From Promethearchaeota archaeon (GTDB taxonomy: Archaea > Asgardarchaeota > Lokiarchaeia > Sigyniarchaeales > SOKP01), in the NCBI GenBank assembly GCA_016839585.1, contig JAEOTZ010000071.1, forward strand, positions 1-64,000: 64,000 bases of DNA, read 5' to 3'. Every line of letters starts with the position of its first letter. Within the stretch, counting starts at the first letter, position 1. The notes below the pieces were generated by a model, which saw only the letters and a program-made list of their open reading frames with translations, made no database searches and was not told the origin of the DNA. Positions 46,041 to 55,198 of the stretch are shown in pieces. Position numbers and translations under genes: made by a program.

Positions 46041-46709
46041 TTACGAATCTACTTCGTCGGGTTCCACACTGACATGGGATAAAAGCCAATCGATTTGTTC
46101 TTCTTTTTTCTTGATATTAAGAACTGTTGGTAAATGAATAACCTCATCTGCTCTTCCTGGTAATAGAGTCATTGAACCTGCTCTCAGTAAAAAGTACTCG
46201 AAAACATCAGGAATTTCTTTTTTTAGACGTAGGCTTTTTACGGGAAATCTTTCGGCAGAGCTAAAAATACCAGATTTGTGATATATTTCATTCCGTTCTA
46301 ATTTCCAATAATCGAATCTACTACTAAGAACAACGAATCCTAAAATAATTGCAAGGACTATTGTGGTTGTAAGATAAAATCCTTCAGTTAATCCTAGATT
46401 GAAGTCTCCAAAATTTATATCTACAGCAATTTCCGGTAAGACAAAAAATGCCAATAGTAAAAGTACAATAACTATTGCCAGAATCATAACAAAGAACTTA
46501 GTTGAAGAAAAGTCAAAAGCGGTTATGAACAGATTTGTGAAAAATACAATCATCCATACTGTCCCTAACCAACCAATAGGTTCCTCATCAAAGAGTTGAA
46601 ATATCCACCAAAAAAAAGAAACCAGAAGTAACGGCCAAAAGAATATGATTTTAGGATAAGATCTTAGATAGATCTCAGTTGGGTATTTAGGTTTTTTTTT
46701 TTCAGACAT
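46041..46709 (-). CDS. membrane protein with PH-like (bPH2-type) domain, copy 1
   Basis: 222 residues. Four hydrophobic segments in the N-terminal 120 residues are followed by a cytosolic domain: FDYWKLERNEIYHKSGIFSSAERFPVKSLRLKKEIPDVFEYF has the strand-turn layout of bacterial PH-like (bPH2/YdbS-type) domains. A related copy lies at 46927-47607 with the same FPV..LR.KKEIPD.FEY core, so this is a tandem duplication. Membrane-bound PH-like proteins are implicated in lipid or envelope stress but the role here is unknown. Confidence 0.75.
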   Translation of the reverse strand: MSEKKKPKYPTEIYLRSYPKIIFFWPLLLVSFFWWIFQLFDEEPIGWLGTVWMIVFFTNLFITAFDFSSTKFFVMILAIVIVLLLLAFFVLPEIAVDINFGDFNLGLTEGFYLTTTIVLAIILGFVVLSSRFDYWKLERNEIYHKSGIFSSAERFPVKSLRLKKEIPDVFEYFLLRAGSMTLLPGRADEVIHLPTVLNIKKKEEQIDWLLSHVSVEPDEVDS

Positions 46710-46926
46710 AAATTTTCACTATTTTTTTAAAAGTTTTTAATTTAAATAATAGGATTATTAAAATAAAAGATAGATGTGTTATTTAAATATTTTTATCATT
46801 TTGATTGACTTAAAAATAATATTGATATCTTAATTACTAAGCTATTTAATCTATAAGTATAAAAAAAAGTATGGATAGTACATATAGTTTGACTTATAAA
46901 TAGCTGGATTTCTTATTATGTAAGTC

Positions 46927-47607
46927 TTAATCAACGACAACTTGGAGATGACTCAAAAGATCATCAATTTGCTTAACTTTTTTCTTTACGTTTAGGACTG
47001 TATTAAGAATAACGATTTTATTCTTCCATATCATACTAATAGTCCCTGCTTTTAACATCATATATTCAAATAAATCCGGAATTTCTTTCTTGATCCTTAA
47101 ACCTCTAACTGGAAATCGCTCAGTTGATAAAGAAAAAATGCCTTTCTTATGATAAACTTCGTTTCTCTCAATTTTGTAATAATCAAATCTAGTAGTAATA
47201 AAAATCAGTCCTAAAATCAATCCTAAAATTATGGTCATTATCATATAGAACTCTGCTGGAAGTCCGAGATTAAAATCCTCCCCAAGAACCCCTTCTTGTT
47301 CCAAAGTAGGAATTAAACTGAAAAAAATAACTAACAAAACAACAATAACAGTAATGAGAATTAAAACTAAGACTCTATATGATGGAAAATCTAATACAGT
47401 TACACTAAAATTTGAAAAAAATATAACTACCCAAATACCACCTAGCCATGGATTTAATTCCTCTAGAAATGCTTGAATTATCCAAAATAGTATCGATAAT
47501 ACAAATAAGGGTAAGAAAAATATTCCTTTTGAAAAATTTCTTAAAATTATTACGTCTTTTCCCATTAAACTATTATTCTTTTTGTTAATTTCTTCCATAT
47601 TAATCAT
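46927..47607 (-). CDS. membrane protein with PH-like (bPH2-type) domain, copy 2
   Basis: 226 residues, same topology as the neighbour at 46041-46709: four hydrophobic segments, then FDYYKIERNEVYHKKGIFSLSTERFPVRGLRIKKEIPDLFEYM. The two domains are alike, so the pair is a duplication. The spacing of about 220 bases suggests separate promoters. The start may be the second Met (four codons in). No family beyond the PH-like shape is proposed. Confidence 0.75.
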   Translation of the reverse strand: MINMEEINKKNNSLMGKDVIILRNFSKGIFFLPLFVLSILFWIIQAFLEELNPWLGGIWVVIFFSNFSVTVLDFPSYRVLVLILITVIVVLLVIFFSLIPTLEQEGVLGEDFNLGLPAEFYMIMTIILGLILGLIFITTRFDYYKIERNEVYHKKGIFSLSTERFPVRGLRIKKEIPDLFEYMMLKAGTISMIWKNKIVILNTVLNVKKKVKQIDDLLSHLQVVVD

Positions 47608-47702
47608 ATTCTAATTAAAATTTTTATATAATGCGGATTTTATTAATTTTCTATATAACACTTAAATTAAAAAAAATTTCTATTCCCTAGTTATGAATAT
47701 TT

Positions 47703-48452
47703 TTAATAAAATGATCTAATAGATCGAACCATCCGATAAGAAAGCTCTATTTGTTGGTTTCCATTTTCACTAATACCCATATGACCAGGAAGAAGATATT
47801 TTACATCTAAATTATTTACAAACTTTATTGATTCGATTAATTTATTTAGGGATCCTCCAGGAAAATCATATCTCCCAAAACTCCCACCTGTAAATACTAA
47901 ATCTCCCGGAATCAATATTCTATGATTTGGTTCATAATAACTTATCGAACCAAGAGAGTGTCCCGGAGTATAATGAATCTGAAAAGTAAATCCAGGAAAA
48001 ATTTGAACTTCTGTTAAACCAATAAGGTCAATAATTTCTAATGGTTCTATTTCTATACCAAACATTTCTGGCCCAATTCCCCAATCTCCGGGAAAAATTT
48101 TGGATTCATTACCTCCCTTTAAGATATTAGCAGTATCACCGTAAGCAAAAATCTTAGGAGGATTTTCTTTCATAACCTCCATTATTTTATAGACTCCTAA
48201 AACATGGTCAACATGTTCATGTGTGAGATATACCTTAGTTATATTATTAGGATCTAAATTTATTTTTTTCATTCCATCAAATAAACCTTTTAGACTTGCC
48301 CCATTGCCTGTATCAAATAGAGCTAGTTCATCAGAATTTTGATCTACAATAATATATTGATTGCAATCTAGCATTTGGTTTTCTGGGAAATAATATAAAT
48401 TATTAAAGACTTTTCTTCCTTCCTTTATTGCTTTACTTCTAGGCATATACAT
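47703..48452 (-). CDS. metallo-beta-lactamase fold hydrolase (glyoxalase II-like)
   Basis: MBL-fold hydrolase of 249 residues. The metal ligands are complete: THEHVDHVLG (HxHxDH), PGHSLGS, GDLVFTG (bridging Asp) and LLPGHMG. The shape fits thiolester or phosphoryl-ester hydrolases such as glyoxalase II; no specific substrate can be assigned. ATG at 48452 or 48446. Stand-alone gene facing the ModE-like regulator. Confidence 0.92.
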   Translation of the reverse strand: MYMPRSKAIKEGRKVFNNLYYFPENQMLDCNQYIIVDQNSDELALFDTGNGASLKGLFDGMKKINLDPNNITKVYLTHEHVDHVLGVYKIMEVMKENPPKIFAYGDTANILKGGNESKIFPGDWGIGPEMFGIEIEPLEIIDLIGLTEVQIFPGFTFQIHYTPGHSLGSISYYEPNHRILIPGDLVFTGGSFGRYDFPGGSLNKLIESIKFVNNLDVKYLLPGHMGISENGNQQIELSYRMVRSIRSFY

Positions 48453-48565
48453 AAATTCAAACCATTAATTAATAAAAAATTAAAAATCTCCTAACTTTAA
48501 TCTTTTTCTGTTAAAAGATATAATAAAATAATTAAATAAAAATAATCTAAAAATAATTAATAATT

Positions 48566-48946
48566 ATGTCTAAAGAACCCAAAATTGAAGATTTAAAATC
48601 CAAAATAAGTTTTGGTATTAAAATCTGGTTAGAATTCGAGAATAAAAGTATATTGGGTTCAGGTTGGGCGAATTTGCTTCATAATCTCGAAAAAAATAAA
48701 GAAGGGTCATTGACTCAAGCAGCCAAAGAGTGCAATTACTCATATAAATATGCTTGGAATATATTGAAGAGGATTGAGAAAAGAACAGGTATGAGCCCCG
48801 TTGATACCAGTAAAGGCGGGAGTGGAGGTGGGGGCTGGGTAAAATTAAATGCATGGGGTAGATTTCTTTTAAAGTGTTACAATGAATATTTAGAACAAAT
48901 TAGAAAAGCTGAGAAGAGACTTGGTGAATTGATGAAAATCAATTAA
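48566..48946 (+). CDS. ModE-type HTH protein (N-terminal domain of molybdate regulator family)
   Basis: A 126-residue DNA-binding protein. The helix-turn-helix GSLTQAAKECNYSYKYAWN is followed by LKRIEKRTG and a glycine-rich SGGGGWVKLNAWGRFLL, which match the ModE N-terminal domain. It has no TOBE (molybdate-binding) domain, as usual for archaeal short ModE-like regulators; some regulate molybdate or formate dehydrogenase genes. Such a target is not in the window. ATG start. Confidence 0.85.
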   Translation: MSKEPKIEDLKSKISFGIKIWLEFENKSILGSGWANLLHNLEKNKEGSLTQAAKECNYSYKYAWNILKRIEKRTGMSPVDTSKGGSGGGGWVKLNAWGRFLLKCYNEYLEQIRKAEKRLGELMKIN

Positions 48947-49033
48947 TAATTATATTTTAATTTTAAAATTGATTATTTCAAACAAAGGATTAGAAATATA
49001 ATATTGTTTTAAAAAATCATTAGATAGAATAGA

Positions 49034-49462
49034 ATGGTAGAAGATAAATTAAATAAATTCGGGCAAATTAAAGTATCTGAAATTATGATTTATAATCCAC
49101 TTTATGTAACTCCTGATGAGAAAATCAGTACAACAGAACTTCTAATGTTAAGAAAAAATATTGGAGGTCTTCCCGTTGTAAAAGATACAATAAAAAAACA
49201 GCTAGTTGGAATTATAACACAAAGGGACATCCGATTAGCTAGATTTGCTATGAACCTAGAATCTCCAAATAAAACTGTTAAAGATTTGATGACTCCAGAA
49301 CCATTTGTTGTTAAAAAGGACACCACTATAAAGCACGCTTTAGCGCTTACGTTTGATAAAAATATTGAACGTTTACCAGTAGTAAATGAGAATAATGAAC
49401 TAATTGGCTTATTATTACAGAACAATATTTTAAAATCACTATTAGAACATCTAAAACAATAG
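49034..49462 (+). CDS. two-CBS-domain protein
   Basis: A 142-residue protein that is essentially a CBS pair: VSEIMIYNPLYVTPDEKISTTELLML ... GGLPVV, then KDLMTPEPFVVKKDTTI ... IERLPVV.N. CBS pairs bind adenine nucleotides or metals and control partner proteins, which is not identified here. It is alone, 71 bases from ModE and about 155 bases before the actin-related gene. ATG at 49034. Confidence 0.92.
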   Translation: MVEDKLNKFGQIKVSEIMIYNPLYVTPDEKISTTELLMLRKNIGGLPVVKDTIKKQLVGIITQRDIRLARFAMNLESPNKTVKDLMTPEPFVVKKDTTIKHALALTFDKNIERLPVVNENNELIGLLLQNNILKSLLEHLKQ

Positions 49463-49618
49463 TTCTATAAAACGAATATAGTAACTCCTTTTATGAAAAA
49501 TTTCGGTGTAAAAAGAAATATAATTAAGAAAATTTTATTATAATAATATTATATTATCATTAAAGAATTTTTAATGATTATTAGGAAATTAGAAAAGAAT
49601 AACAAGTTTTGATCTAGG

Positions 49619-51148
49619 ATGGCAATACCTCTACCCGGAACGCCAATTATAATTGACATTGGTTCAGCATATGTAAAAATTGGTTTTGCTGGAGAACCTA
49701 GTCCTAGATTTGTATTCCCATGCATTACTGGAACAGAAAAATATAAAGCTGTATTAGTTGACGTTGGAGCGCGCAGTATATATGTCGGAAATGATGCAGA
49801 ACGTATGAGGGGCGTGTTAAAGATAAAATATCCAATACAGAGAGGCACAATTATGGATTGGGATAGTTATTATGAGATCTTAAATTATATCTTTTACACA
49901 TTATTAAGAATTGACAACCTCTATGAATATCCTGTTTTTTATACTGAAGCGCCATTCGTACAAAAAGAAACTAAGGAATATATTGCAAGAGTTCTATTTG
50001 AAACGCATAGAGTTAAAAGTTTAATGATGATGCCAACACCATTATTGTCAATATTTAGTGTTGGTCTTACATCAGGTTTGGTTATAGAAAGTGGTGATGG
50101 ATTAACCTGGGTTGTTCCAGTTGTTAATGGAAAAATAGTCCATCAAGCAGTCCAACAGCTAAAGCTTGCGGGTGTTGATGTTAATCAAAACTTAAAAAAT
50201 CTATTAATGAGGGAAGGGATAAGCATAGCATCTTCGGCAGTCGATGAAATAGTTAGGGTAATTAAGGAAAAAAATTGTCATTTCATTTTAGATCCACAAA
50301 AATCTCCTGCTACAAGGGATAAATTAAGTTATTCTATGCCTGATGGGGCGAGTTTAAATATCCCTAGCCATGTCCTCCATGAAGCTCCTGAAGTTTTATT
50401 TAATCCTAGTATATTAGGATATGGTAATGTTCTAAGCATTCAAGAAGCTATTATTACTTGTTTAAAAATTATGGATAAACAATATTGGAGTGAACTTTTA
50501 TCTCATATAGTATTTTCAGGAGGAAATCTTTCATATAGTGGTTTTCAAGAAAGATTTGAATCAGAATTAGATAAACTTCTCCCCCAGTTAGGGCGTATTC
50601 CTAAACCAGTTACTCCAATGTCTGTTGTTAAAAGTGAATTAATAAAATTACAAGCAATAGAAATTAAGAAGAAAAAAGAAGATACATGTCCTCAATGTGG
50701 AGCTTATGTGGATTTAAGCACAGGACTAGAATATTGCCCTTCTTGTAACGCTCGAATGGTAGTACCTGAAATAAAAATTGGTCCTGAAGTAGAGAAAGAA
50801 AAAAAAATGGAAAAAGGAATCACGGTTAGATGCCCAAAATGCAAAAAAGAAATAAAAGATCCTTCCTCGATTTTCTGCCCTTATTGTGGAAGAGCCATCG
50901 AGGAATTAGAGAAGGTCGGTATTCCCGAAAAAGTTAGTAAAAAAACTCCTGCTCAAGAATTTTCTGAATTTTTTGAATCTGCAAATAAACTCCTTAGATT
51001 TTTTGTTCCAGATAATCTTCAATATGCAATTTTTAATGGAGCAGCGATTTTAGGTAGTCTCCCTAGTTTTTTACAACTTTTTATTACTCATGAACAATTC
51101 CAATCTGATAAAAATTTATTATATCGAGATATCAGCGAAATACTTTAA
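49619..51148 (+). CDS. actin-related protein with two inserted zinc ribbons
   Basis: An actin-family ATPase of 509 residues (actin: about 375). The actin core is unmistakable: DIGSAYVKIGFAGEPSPRFVFP (phosphate 1), YVGNDAERMRGVLKIKYPI, EAPFVQKE, VIESGDGLTWVVPVVNG (phosphate 2) and FSGGNLSYSGFQERFESEL (adenosine). Residues 340-460 are an insertion carrying two zinc ribbons, Cys357-x2-Cys360/Cys373-x2-Cys376 and Cys405-x2-Cys408/Cys420-x2-Cys423, joined by a charged linker. The chain then returns to the actin fold with IFNGAAILGSLPSFLQLFITHEQF, which aligns with the last actin segment. Thus the ribbons sit inside the final subdomain-1 part, not at the end. Such an insertion would sit on the surface near the barbed-end/subdomain-1 face. 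Start ATG at 49619. Confidence 0.92.
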   Translation: MAIPLPGTPIIIDIGSAYVKIGFAGEPSPRFVFPCITGTEKYKAVLVDVGARSIYVGNDAERMRGVLKIKYPIQRGTIMDWDSYYEILNYIFYTLLRIDNLYEYPVFYTEAPFVQKETKEYIARVLFETHRVKSLMMMPTPLLSIFSVGLTSGLVIESGDGLTWVVPVVNGKIVHQAVQQLKLAGVDVNQNLKNLLMREGISIASSAVDEIVRVIKEKNCHFILDPQKSPATRDKLSYSMPDGASLNIPSHVLHEAPEVLFNPSILGYGNVLSIQEAIITCLKIMDKQYWSELLSHIVFSGGNLSYSGFQERFESELDKLLPQLGRIPKPVTPMSVVKSELIKLQAIEIKKKKEDTCPQCGAYVDLSTGLEYCPSCNARMVVPEIKIGPEVEKEKKMEKGITVRCPKCKKEIKDPSSIFCPYCGRAIEELEKVGIPEKVSKKTPAQEFSEFFESANKLLRFFVPDNLQYAIFNGAAILGSLPSFLQLFITHEQFQSDKNLLYRDISEIL

Positions 51149-51338
51149 ACTTATAAATAATTTTTTCAGATTTTTTATACAAAAAAATCTCTATATATAA
51201 ATCTCATCTCAATATTTAATATTCTTTTACGTTGAAATTTTGATATAAAATCAATTAATTATAGTAATAATTATATTTCAAGTTAAATTTTAGAAATTAA
51301 AATTTAGTTATTCAGAATCATATTAAGGTTTTCTATAA

Positions 51339-52451
51339 TTGAAGAGTAAATATCTGAACCTAATTGTTATTGTTCTAGTACTCATATTTTTATTAAGTGC
51401 AATTCCTGCGGTTTTAGGTAAATCCCGCAAAAGTTACTTAATTGATTTTGTATATAGTAATGAAATTGAAGGTTATGGATTTTCAAATTCTAAGGATAAT
51501 GGTGAAACTCTTTCATTTGAAGCTACTGCTTATGCATTACAAATCTTAGATTCCTCTGGAAGGAATCCTCATGATGCTTCTTTACTTAAGGAAAATTTAA
51601 AAGAGAATATAACAGAGATACTTAATGAAGAAGTACTTATTTATGATTTATATTTTCTATTAAAATCACTTGAAATTTTAGAAGAAGAAGTTTCCATCGA
51701 TACCGCTTTAAAAAATAGAATTTTTGAATATCTTAATCAAACTGAGCAGGTTGGAGGGGGTTTTTCTATATCGAATACATCTACTTCGGTTAGTTTAAGT
51801 TCGACTTATTTTGTTATTCAAATCTATTCTTTAATTAATGAATCTGTCACTATTCATAAAGATATAACTTTACATAAAAATTGGGTATTATCTTGTAATA
51901 ATACTGATGGCGGTTATGGTGGAAATAGCAGCTTATCCTCCACATTGTTAAGTACTTATTATGCTGCTTCAATTTTAACTGATTTAGGATTCAGTCTAGT
52001 AGATGACCTAGTTAATGTTAGTCAGACTCTAGATTATTTTAAATCATTTTATGTAAACAATACGGGTGATATAAATAATTATGGGGGGTATTTACCTGAT
52101 GATTTGGCTATATTTGCTTTACTAAGCAGTACGTTTTATTGTGTTAATAAAATAGATTTAATTGAACCTCAAGACTTAAATAAGGGTCCCACAGTCAATT
52201 GGGTAATAGATCATCAAAATCTTATAGATGGGGGTTTTGTAGATACCACTTATGGTGATGAAGAAAAATTTTCTTCTATTGTCAGTTCTTATTTCGCTTT
52301 TGAGATCTTAAACATATTTAACTCTTTAAGTGTATTAAATGAAGATGTTTGGATGGTAGAGTTTAATTATTGGATTTTAATAGCAGTTTTAGGCAGTATT
52401 GGATTCACTATCTTTCTTATCTATGTTATTTGGCGAAAAAGAAGAGTATAA
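51339..52451 (+). CDS. secreted/membrane alpha-alpha toroid-like protein
   Basis: 370 residues. A hydrophobic N-terminus (residues 5-25) looks like a signal peptide, the last 30 residues are a transmembrane helix (IAVLGSIGFTIFLIYVIW) ending in RKRRV, so a type I membrane protein. The ectodomain has repeats resembling prenyltransferase/squalene oxidase (alpha-alpha toroid) units: GGGFSISN, DGGYGGN, GGYLPDD, DGGFVDTT, each followed by long helices with Ser/Tyr. N-x-S/T sites are present. Eukaryotic OST subunit ribophorin II has a similar toroid N-terminus, but no direct similarity is claimed. TTG start at 51339, with AAGGT nine bases upstream. Confidence 0.75.
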   Translation: MKSKYLNLIVIVLVLIFLLSAIPAVLGKSRKSYLIDFVYSNEIEGYGFSNSKDNGETLSFEATAYALQILDSSGRNPHDASLLKENLKENITEILNEEVLIYDLYFLLKSLEILEEEVSIDTALKNRIFEYLNQTEQVGGGFSISNTSTSVSLSSTYFVIQIYSLINESVTIHKDITLHKNWVLSCNNTDGGYGGNSSLSSTLLSTYYAASILTDLGFSLVDDLVNVSQTLDYFKSFYVNNTGDINNYGGYLPDDLAIFALLSSTFYCVNKIDLIEPQDLNKGPTVNWVIDHQNLIDGGFVDTTYGDEEKFSSIVSSYFAFEILNIFNSLSVLNEDVWMVEFNYWILIAVLGSIGFTIFLIYVIWRKRRV

Positions 52452-52548
52452 ATCTCTTTCATTACTCTTTATGACTATATTAATAATCTCATTTAAATTT
52501 AGGGAAAGTTTCAAAAGTTTTGATATTATCAATTAAAATTATTTTTTA

Positions 52549-53415
52549 ATGATGGAAAATAAAATTCTAAATGGAAGAAATTTAGCAGATAAGTTAAATT
52601 TAGAATTAAAAAAAGAAATTAATAAATTAGTTAAAAAAACAAGAATCAAACCTAAACTAGCCGCGATATTAGTTGGTGAAGATCCAGCTTCAGAAATTTA
52701 TGTTAATATTAAACGAAAAAAGTGTGCTGAGGCAGGTATTGAATCTATCTTAGTTAAATTGAATAAAGAAATTTCAAATGAAGAGTTATTAAATGAAATT
52801 GATAAATTAAATAAGGATAAAACTGTTCATGGTATTATTTTACAATTACCTCTTCCAAATAAATTACGTGAGAGTACAAATGAATTCATAGAAAAGATAT
52901 TTCCTCTTAAAGATGTAGATGGTTCTAGTCCTATTAACAAAGGTATGCTTTTTGATTATAATGAAGAATTGGCAGCATGTACTCCTAAAGGTATTATAGC
53001 TTTACTCGAATATTATAATATAGATCTTAAAGGAAAAGATGTAGTTATTATTAATCGTTCCAATCTAGTAGGGAAACCACTACTTTTCATGCTTTTAAAA
53101 CGAAACGCAACTGTAACGGTTTGTCATACATCAACAAAGAATATAGAGGAACATATGAGAAGATCTGATATATTAATAGTAGCAGTAGGAATTCCAAATT
53201 TTATAACTCAGGAGAAAATAAAAAAAGGAGCTATAATTATTGATGTCGGACAAAGTAGAGTTGAAGGGAAATTATTTGGAGACGTTGATTTTGATGATGT
53301 TCTTGAAAAATGCGCAGCGATAACCCCAACTCCTGGGGGAGTAGGACCTCTTACGGTAGCCTTTTTGCTCCAAAATACTTTCATTGCATATAAAAAACAA
53401 ATAACAATTTATTAA
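52549..53415 (+). CDS. folD: methylenetetrahydrofolate dehydrogenase/cyclohydrolase
   Basis: Interconverts methylene-, methenyl- and 10-formyl-THF, linking one-carbon units to purine synthesis. The signatures are GEDPASEIYVNIKRKKC with the catalytic Lys, GIILQLPLP, KDVDGSSPINKG (usual FHP here SSP), and NRSNLVGKPLLFML (NAD(P)-binding), ending in TPTPGGVGPLTVAFLL. 288 residues, normal. It feeds 10-formyl-THF to PurH (40 kb) and could use formimino-THF products from ftcD. ATG 52549 or the next one. Confidence 0.95.
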   Translation: MMENKILNGRNLADKLNLELKKEINKLVKKTRIKPKLAAILVGEDPASEIYVNIKRKKCAEAGIESILVKLNKEISNEELLNEIDKLNKDKTVHGIILQLPLPNKLRESTNEFIEKIFPLKDVDGSSPINKGMLFDYNEELAACTPKGIIALLEYYNIDLKGKDVVIINRSNLVGKPLLFMLLKRNATVTVCHTSTKNIEEHMRRSDILIVAVGIPNFITQEKIKKGAIIIDVGQSRVEGKLFGDVDFDDVLEKCAAITPTPGGVGPLTVAFLLQNTFIAYKKQITIY

Positions 53416-53518
53416 TTAATGGTTTAAAAAGAAATAGAAATAAATATATTAATTATTAATATAAAACATATAATCTTACTAAAGTAAGATCTTATACTCA
53501 AAAAAAAAAATCTGAATT

Positions 53519-53974
53519 ATGGCTATCCTTGAAGTGGGCGTGAATTTAGGCACTAAGAATCTTATCGAAATTAAATACTATTCTTCCTCAGATAATGTTT
53601 TGGATGCCGATTTAAGAGCAGGATTCCTTTCTGCTTTAGAATCCTTCACATCTGAAGTCTTTGGTGACAATATAAATGTAGTATCTCTTGCCTCATTTAA
53701 ATTAGTCTGCTATTCGGAAATGATTGCTTTACCAGGGGATGATCCTAATAATAAGCAACCTATATTATCTTATGCCATAATTGAAAAAGAAACAGACACA
53801 ACAATGGTTAAACAATATTTGACTGAAATTTTATCTTATTTTCTTAATAGATATTCTCTCAATGATATCTTTGAAAAAAAATATAAATACTTTAAAACAT
53901 TTGAGAGTCGAATCAATGAAATTTTAGGCGATTTAAAACTAAAAACAGAAGATAGATTCCGATCTATATTTTAA
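53519..53974 (+). CDS. longin/roadblock-like protein
   Basis: 151-residue cytosolic protein with the layout of a longin-type alpha-beta domain: strand-rich MAILEVGVNLGTKN, helix (DADLRAGFLSALESFTSEVFG), strands (NVVSLASFKLVCYSE, QPILSYAIIEKETD), helix (TMVKQYLTEILSYFLNRY). Longin proteins in Asgard genomes partner with small GTPases. It is directly upstream (21 bases) of the Obg/Drg-like GTPase with the same strand and probably in the same operon. ATG at 53519. Moderate family confidence. Confidence 0.7.
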   Translation: MAILEVGVNLGTKNLIEIKYYSSSDNVLDADLRAGFLSALESFTSEVFGDNINVVSLASFKLVCYSEMIALPGDDPNNKQPILSYAIIEKETDTTMVKQYLTEILSYFLNRYSLNDIFEKKYKYFKTFESRINEILGDLKLKTEDRFRSIF

Positions 53975-53995
53975 TCAACTTATAGAGGTTTTAAT

Positions 53996-55195
53996 TTGAG
54001 CTCTAATTTACCACCTCAAGCTAAAGTCAAATATCAAGAGTATTTAGATGCTGGTTCTTTAGAGGAAAGAATAAAAAAACTTGAGGAATTTTTATCTTTA
54101 GTTCCTAAACATAAAGCTACAGAAAAAATAGTAGCGCTAAATCGCTCTCGCTTAGCTAAATTGAAAAAAGAATTTGAAAAAAAGCGACATAAACAAAAAA
54201 GTACTCAAAAAATTATATCTCCCTTTTCAATAAAGAAAGAAGGAATTCAAATAATCCTAATCAGTGATTTCCATATACCTGGAGCTGGTAAAACTTCTCT
54301 TTTAAATTATCTAACTGGCGCTGCGAAAGAAAAGATTGGTAAATTTACCCCAATTCCAGAAATAGGAATTTACGAATATAATAAAATTAGATATCAAATT
54401 GTTGATATGCCTTCAATAATGGAGGGGGCTTCAAATGGAATTGGAAATGGTAAGGAAATTCTTTCTCAGCTAAGATCTTGCGATTTAATTTGCGTTTGTA
54501 TTGATTTATCACGCAATTATGAAGAACAAATGAACCTATTATTAAATGAATTAAATAACGCAAATATAAGGATAAATATTCCTCCACCACCAATAACAAT
54601 TGAAAAAACAGGTTCTAATAAAATTCAAGTCTTATACTTGACAAGTGAAGCAAAAAACATTAATGAAAATCTTGATGAATTAACTGAAAGAATAAAAGAA
54701 ATCGTTCATGAAGGTGGCCTCAGAAATGCAATAGTCAGGGTTTATGGTAGAATTACACTTGAAAAAGTTGTTGATGCACTAAATCCTTCAATAGTTTATA
54801 AAAAAGCAATTATAATTGGAACAAAGGGGGATCTAGCTCATACTCAAGAAGTATTTGAAAATTTAAAAAAATTATATTCAGAAACATTTCCAATAATCAT
54901 TGGAACTAGTGTAAAAAAAAGTGAATTTCCAGATAATTTTGGCGAAATTTTACTAAAATATTTGGATAAAATAAGAATCTACACTATGAATTCTGGAATA
55001 ATTGCAGAAAAGCCATTAATTATCGATAAAGAAAATGCTACTGTAAAAGAGGTTGCAAATAAAATCCATAGAAGTTTTGTTGAGTTATTCGATCATGCAA
55101 TAATAATCAGAGAAGCAGATCGCCAAAAGCGTAAAAAAGTAGGTACAGAATATCAATTAAAAGATAATGATGTTATTGAACTACACTTAATTTAA
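53996..55195 (+). CDS. Drg/Obg-like GTPase with TGS domain and degenerate G motifs
   Basis: 399 residues. The N-terminal PPQAKVKYQEYL...EEFLSLVPKHKATEK segment and C-terminal TGS domain (about residues 335-399, PLIIDKENATVKEVANKIH ... DNDVIELHLI) are those of archaeal Drg/Obg GTPases that contact ribosomes. The G domain is odd. The P-loop reads FHIPGAGKTS, so the usual first Gly is replaced by His; G3 is DMPSI instead of DxxG; G4 is GTKGD rather than NKxD. It could have lost or altered nucleotide binding. TTG start at 53996 with AGAGG at a spacing of eight. It follows the longin-like gene and converges with a longin/coiled-coil gene. Confidence 0.82.
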   Translation: MSSNLPPQAKVKYQEYLDAGSLEERIKKLEEFLSLVPKHKATEKIVALNRSRLAKLKKEFEKKRHKQKSTQKIISPFSIKKEGIQIILISDFHIPGAGKTSLLNYLTGAAKEKIGKFTPIPEIGIYEYNKIRYQIVDMPSIMEGASNGIGNGKEILSQLRSCDLICVCIDLSRNYEEQMNLLLNELNNANIRINIPPPPITIEKTGSNKIQVLYLTSEAKNINENLDELTERIKEIVHEGGLRNAIVRVYGRITLEKVVDALNPSIVYKKAIIIGTKGDLAHTQEVFENLKKLYSETFPIIIGTSVKKSEFPDNFGEILLKYLDKIRIYTMNSGIIAEKPLIIDKENATVKEVANKIHRSFVELFDHAIIIREADRQKRKKVGTEYQLKDNDVIELHLI

Positions 55196-55198
55196 TTT

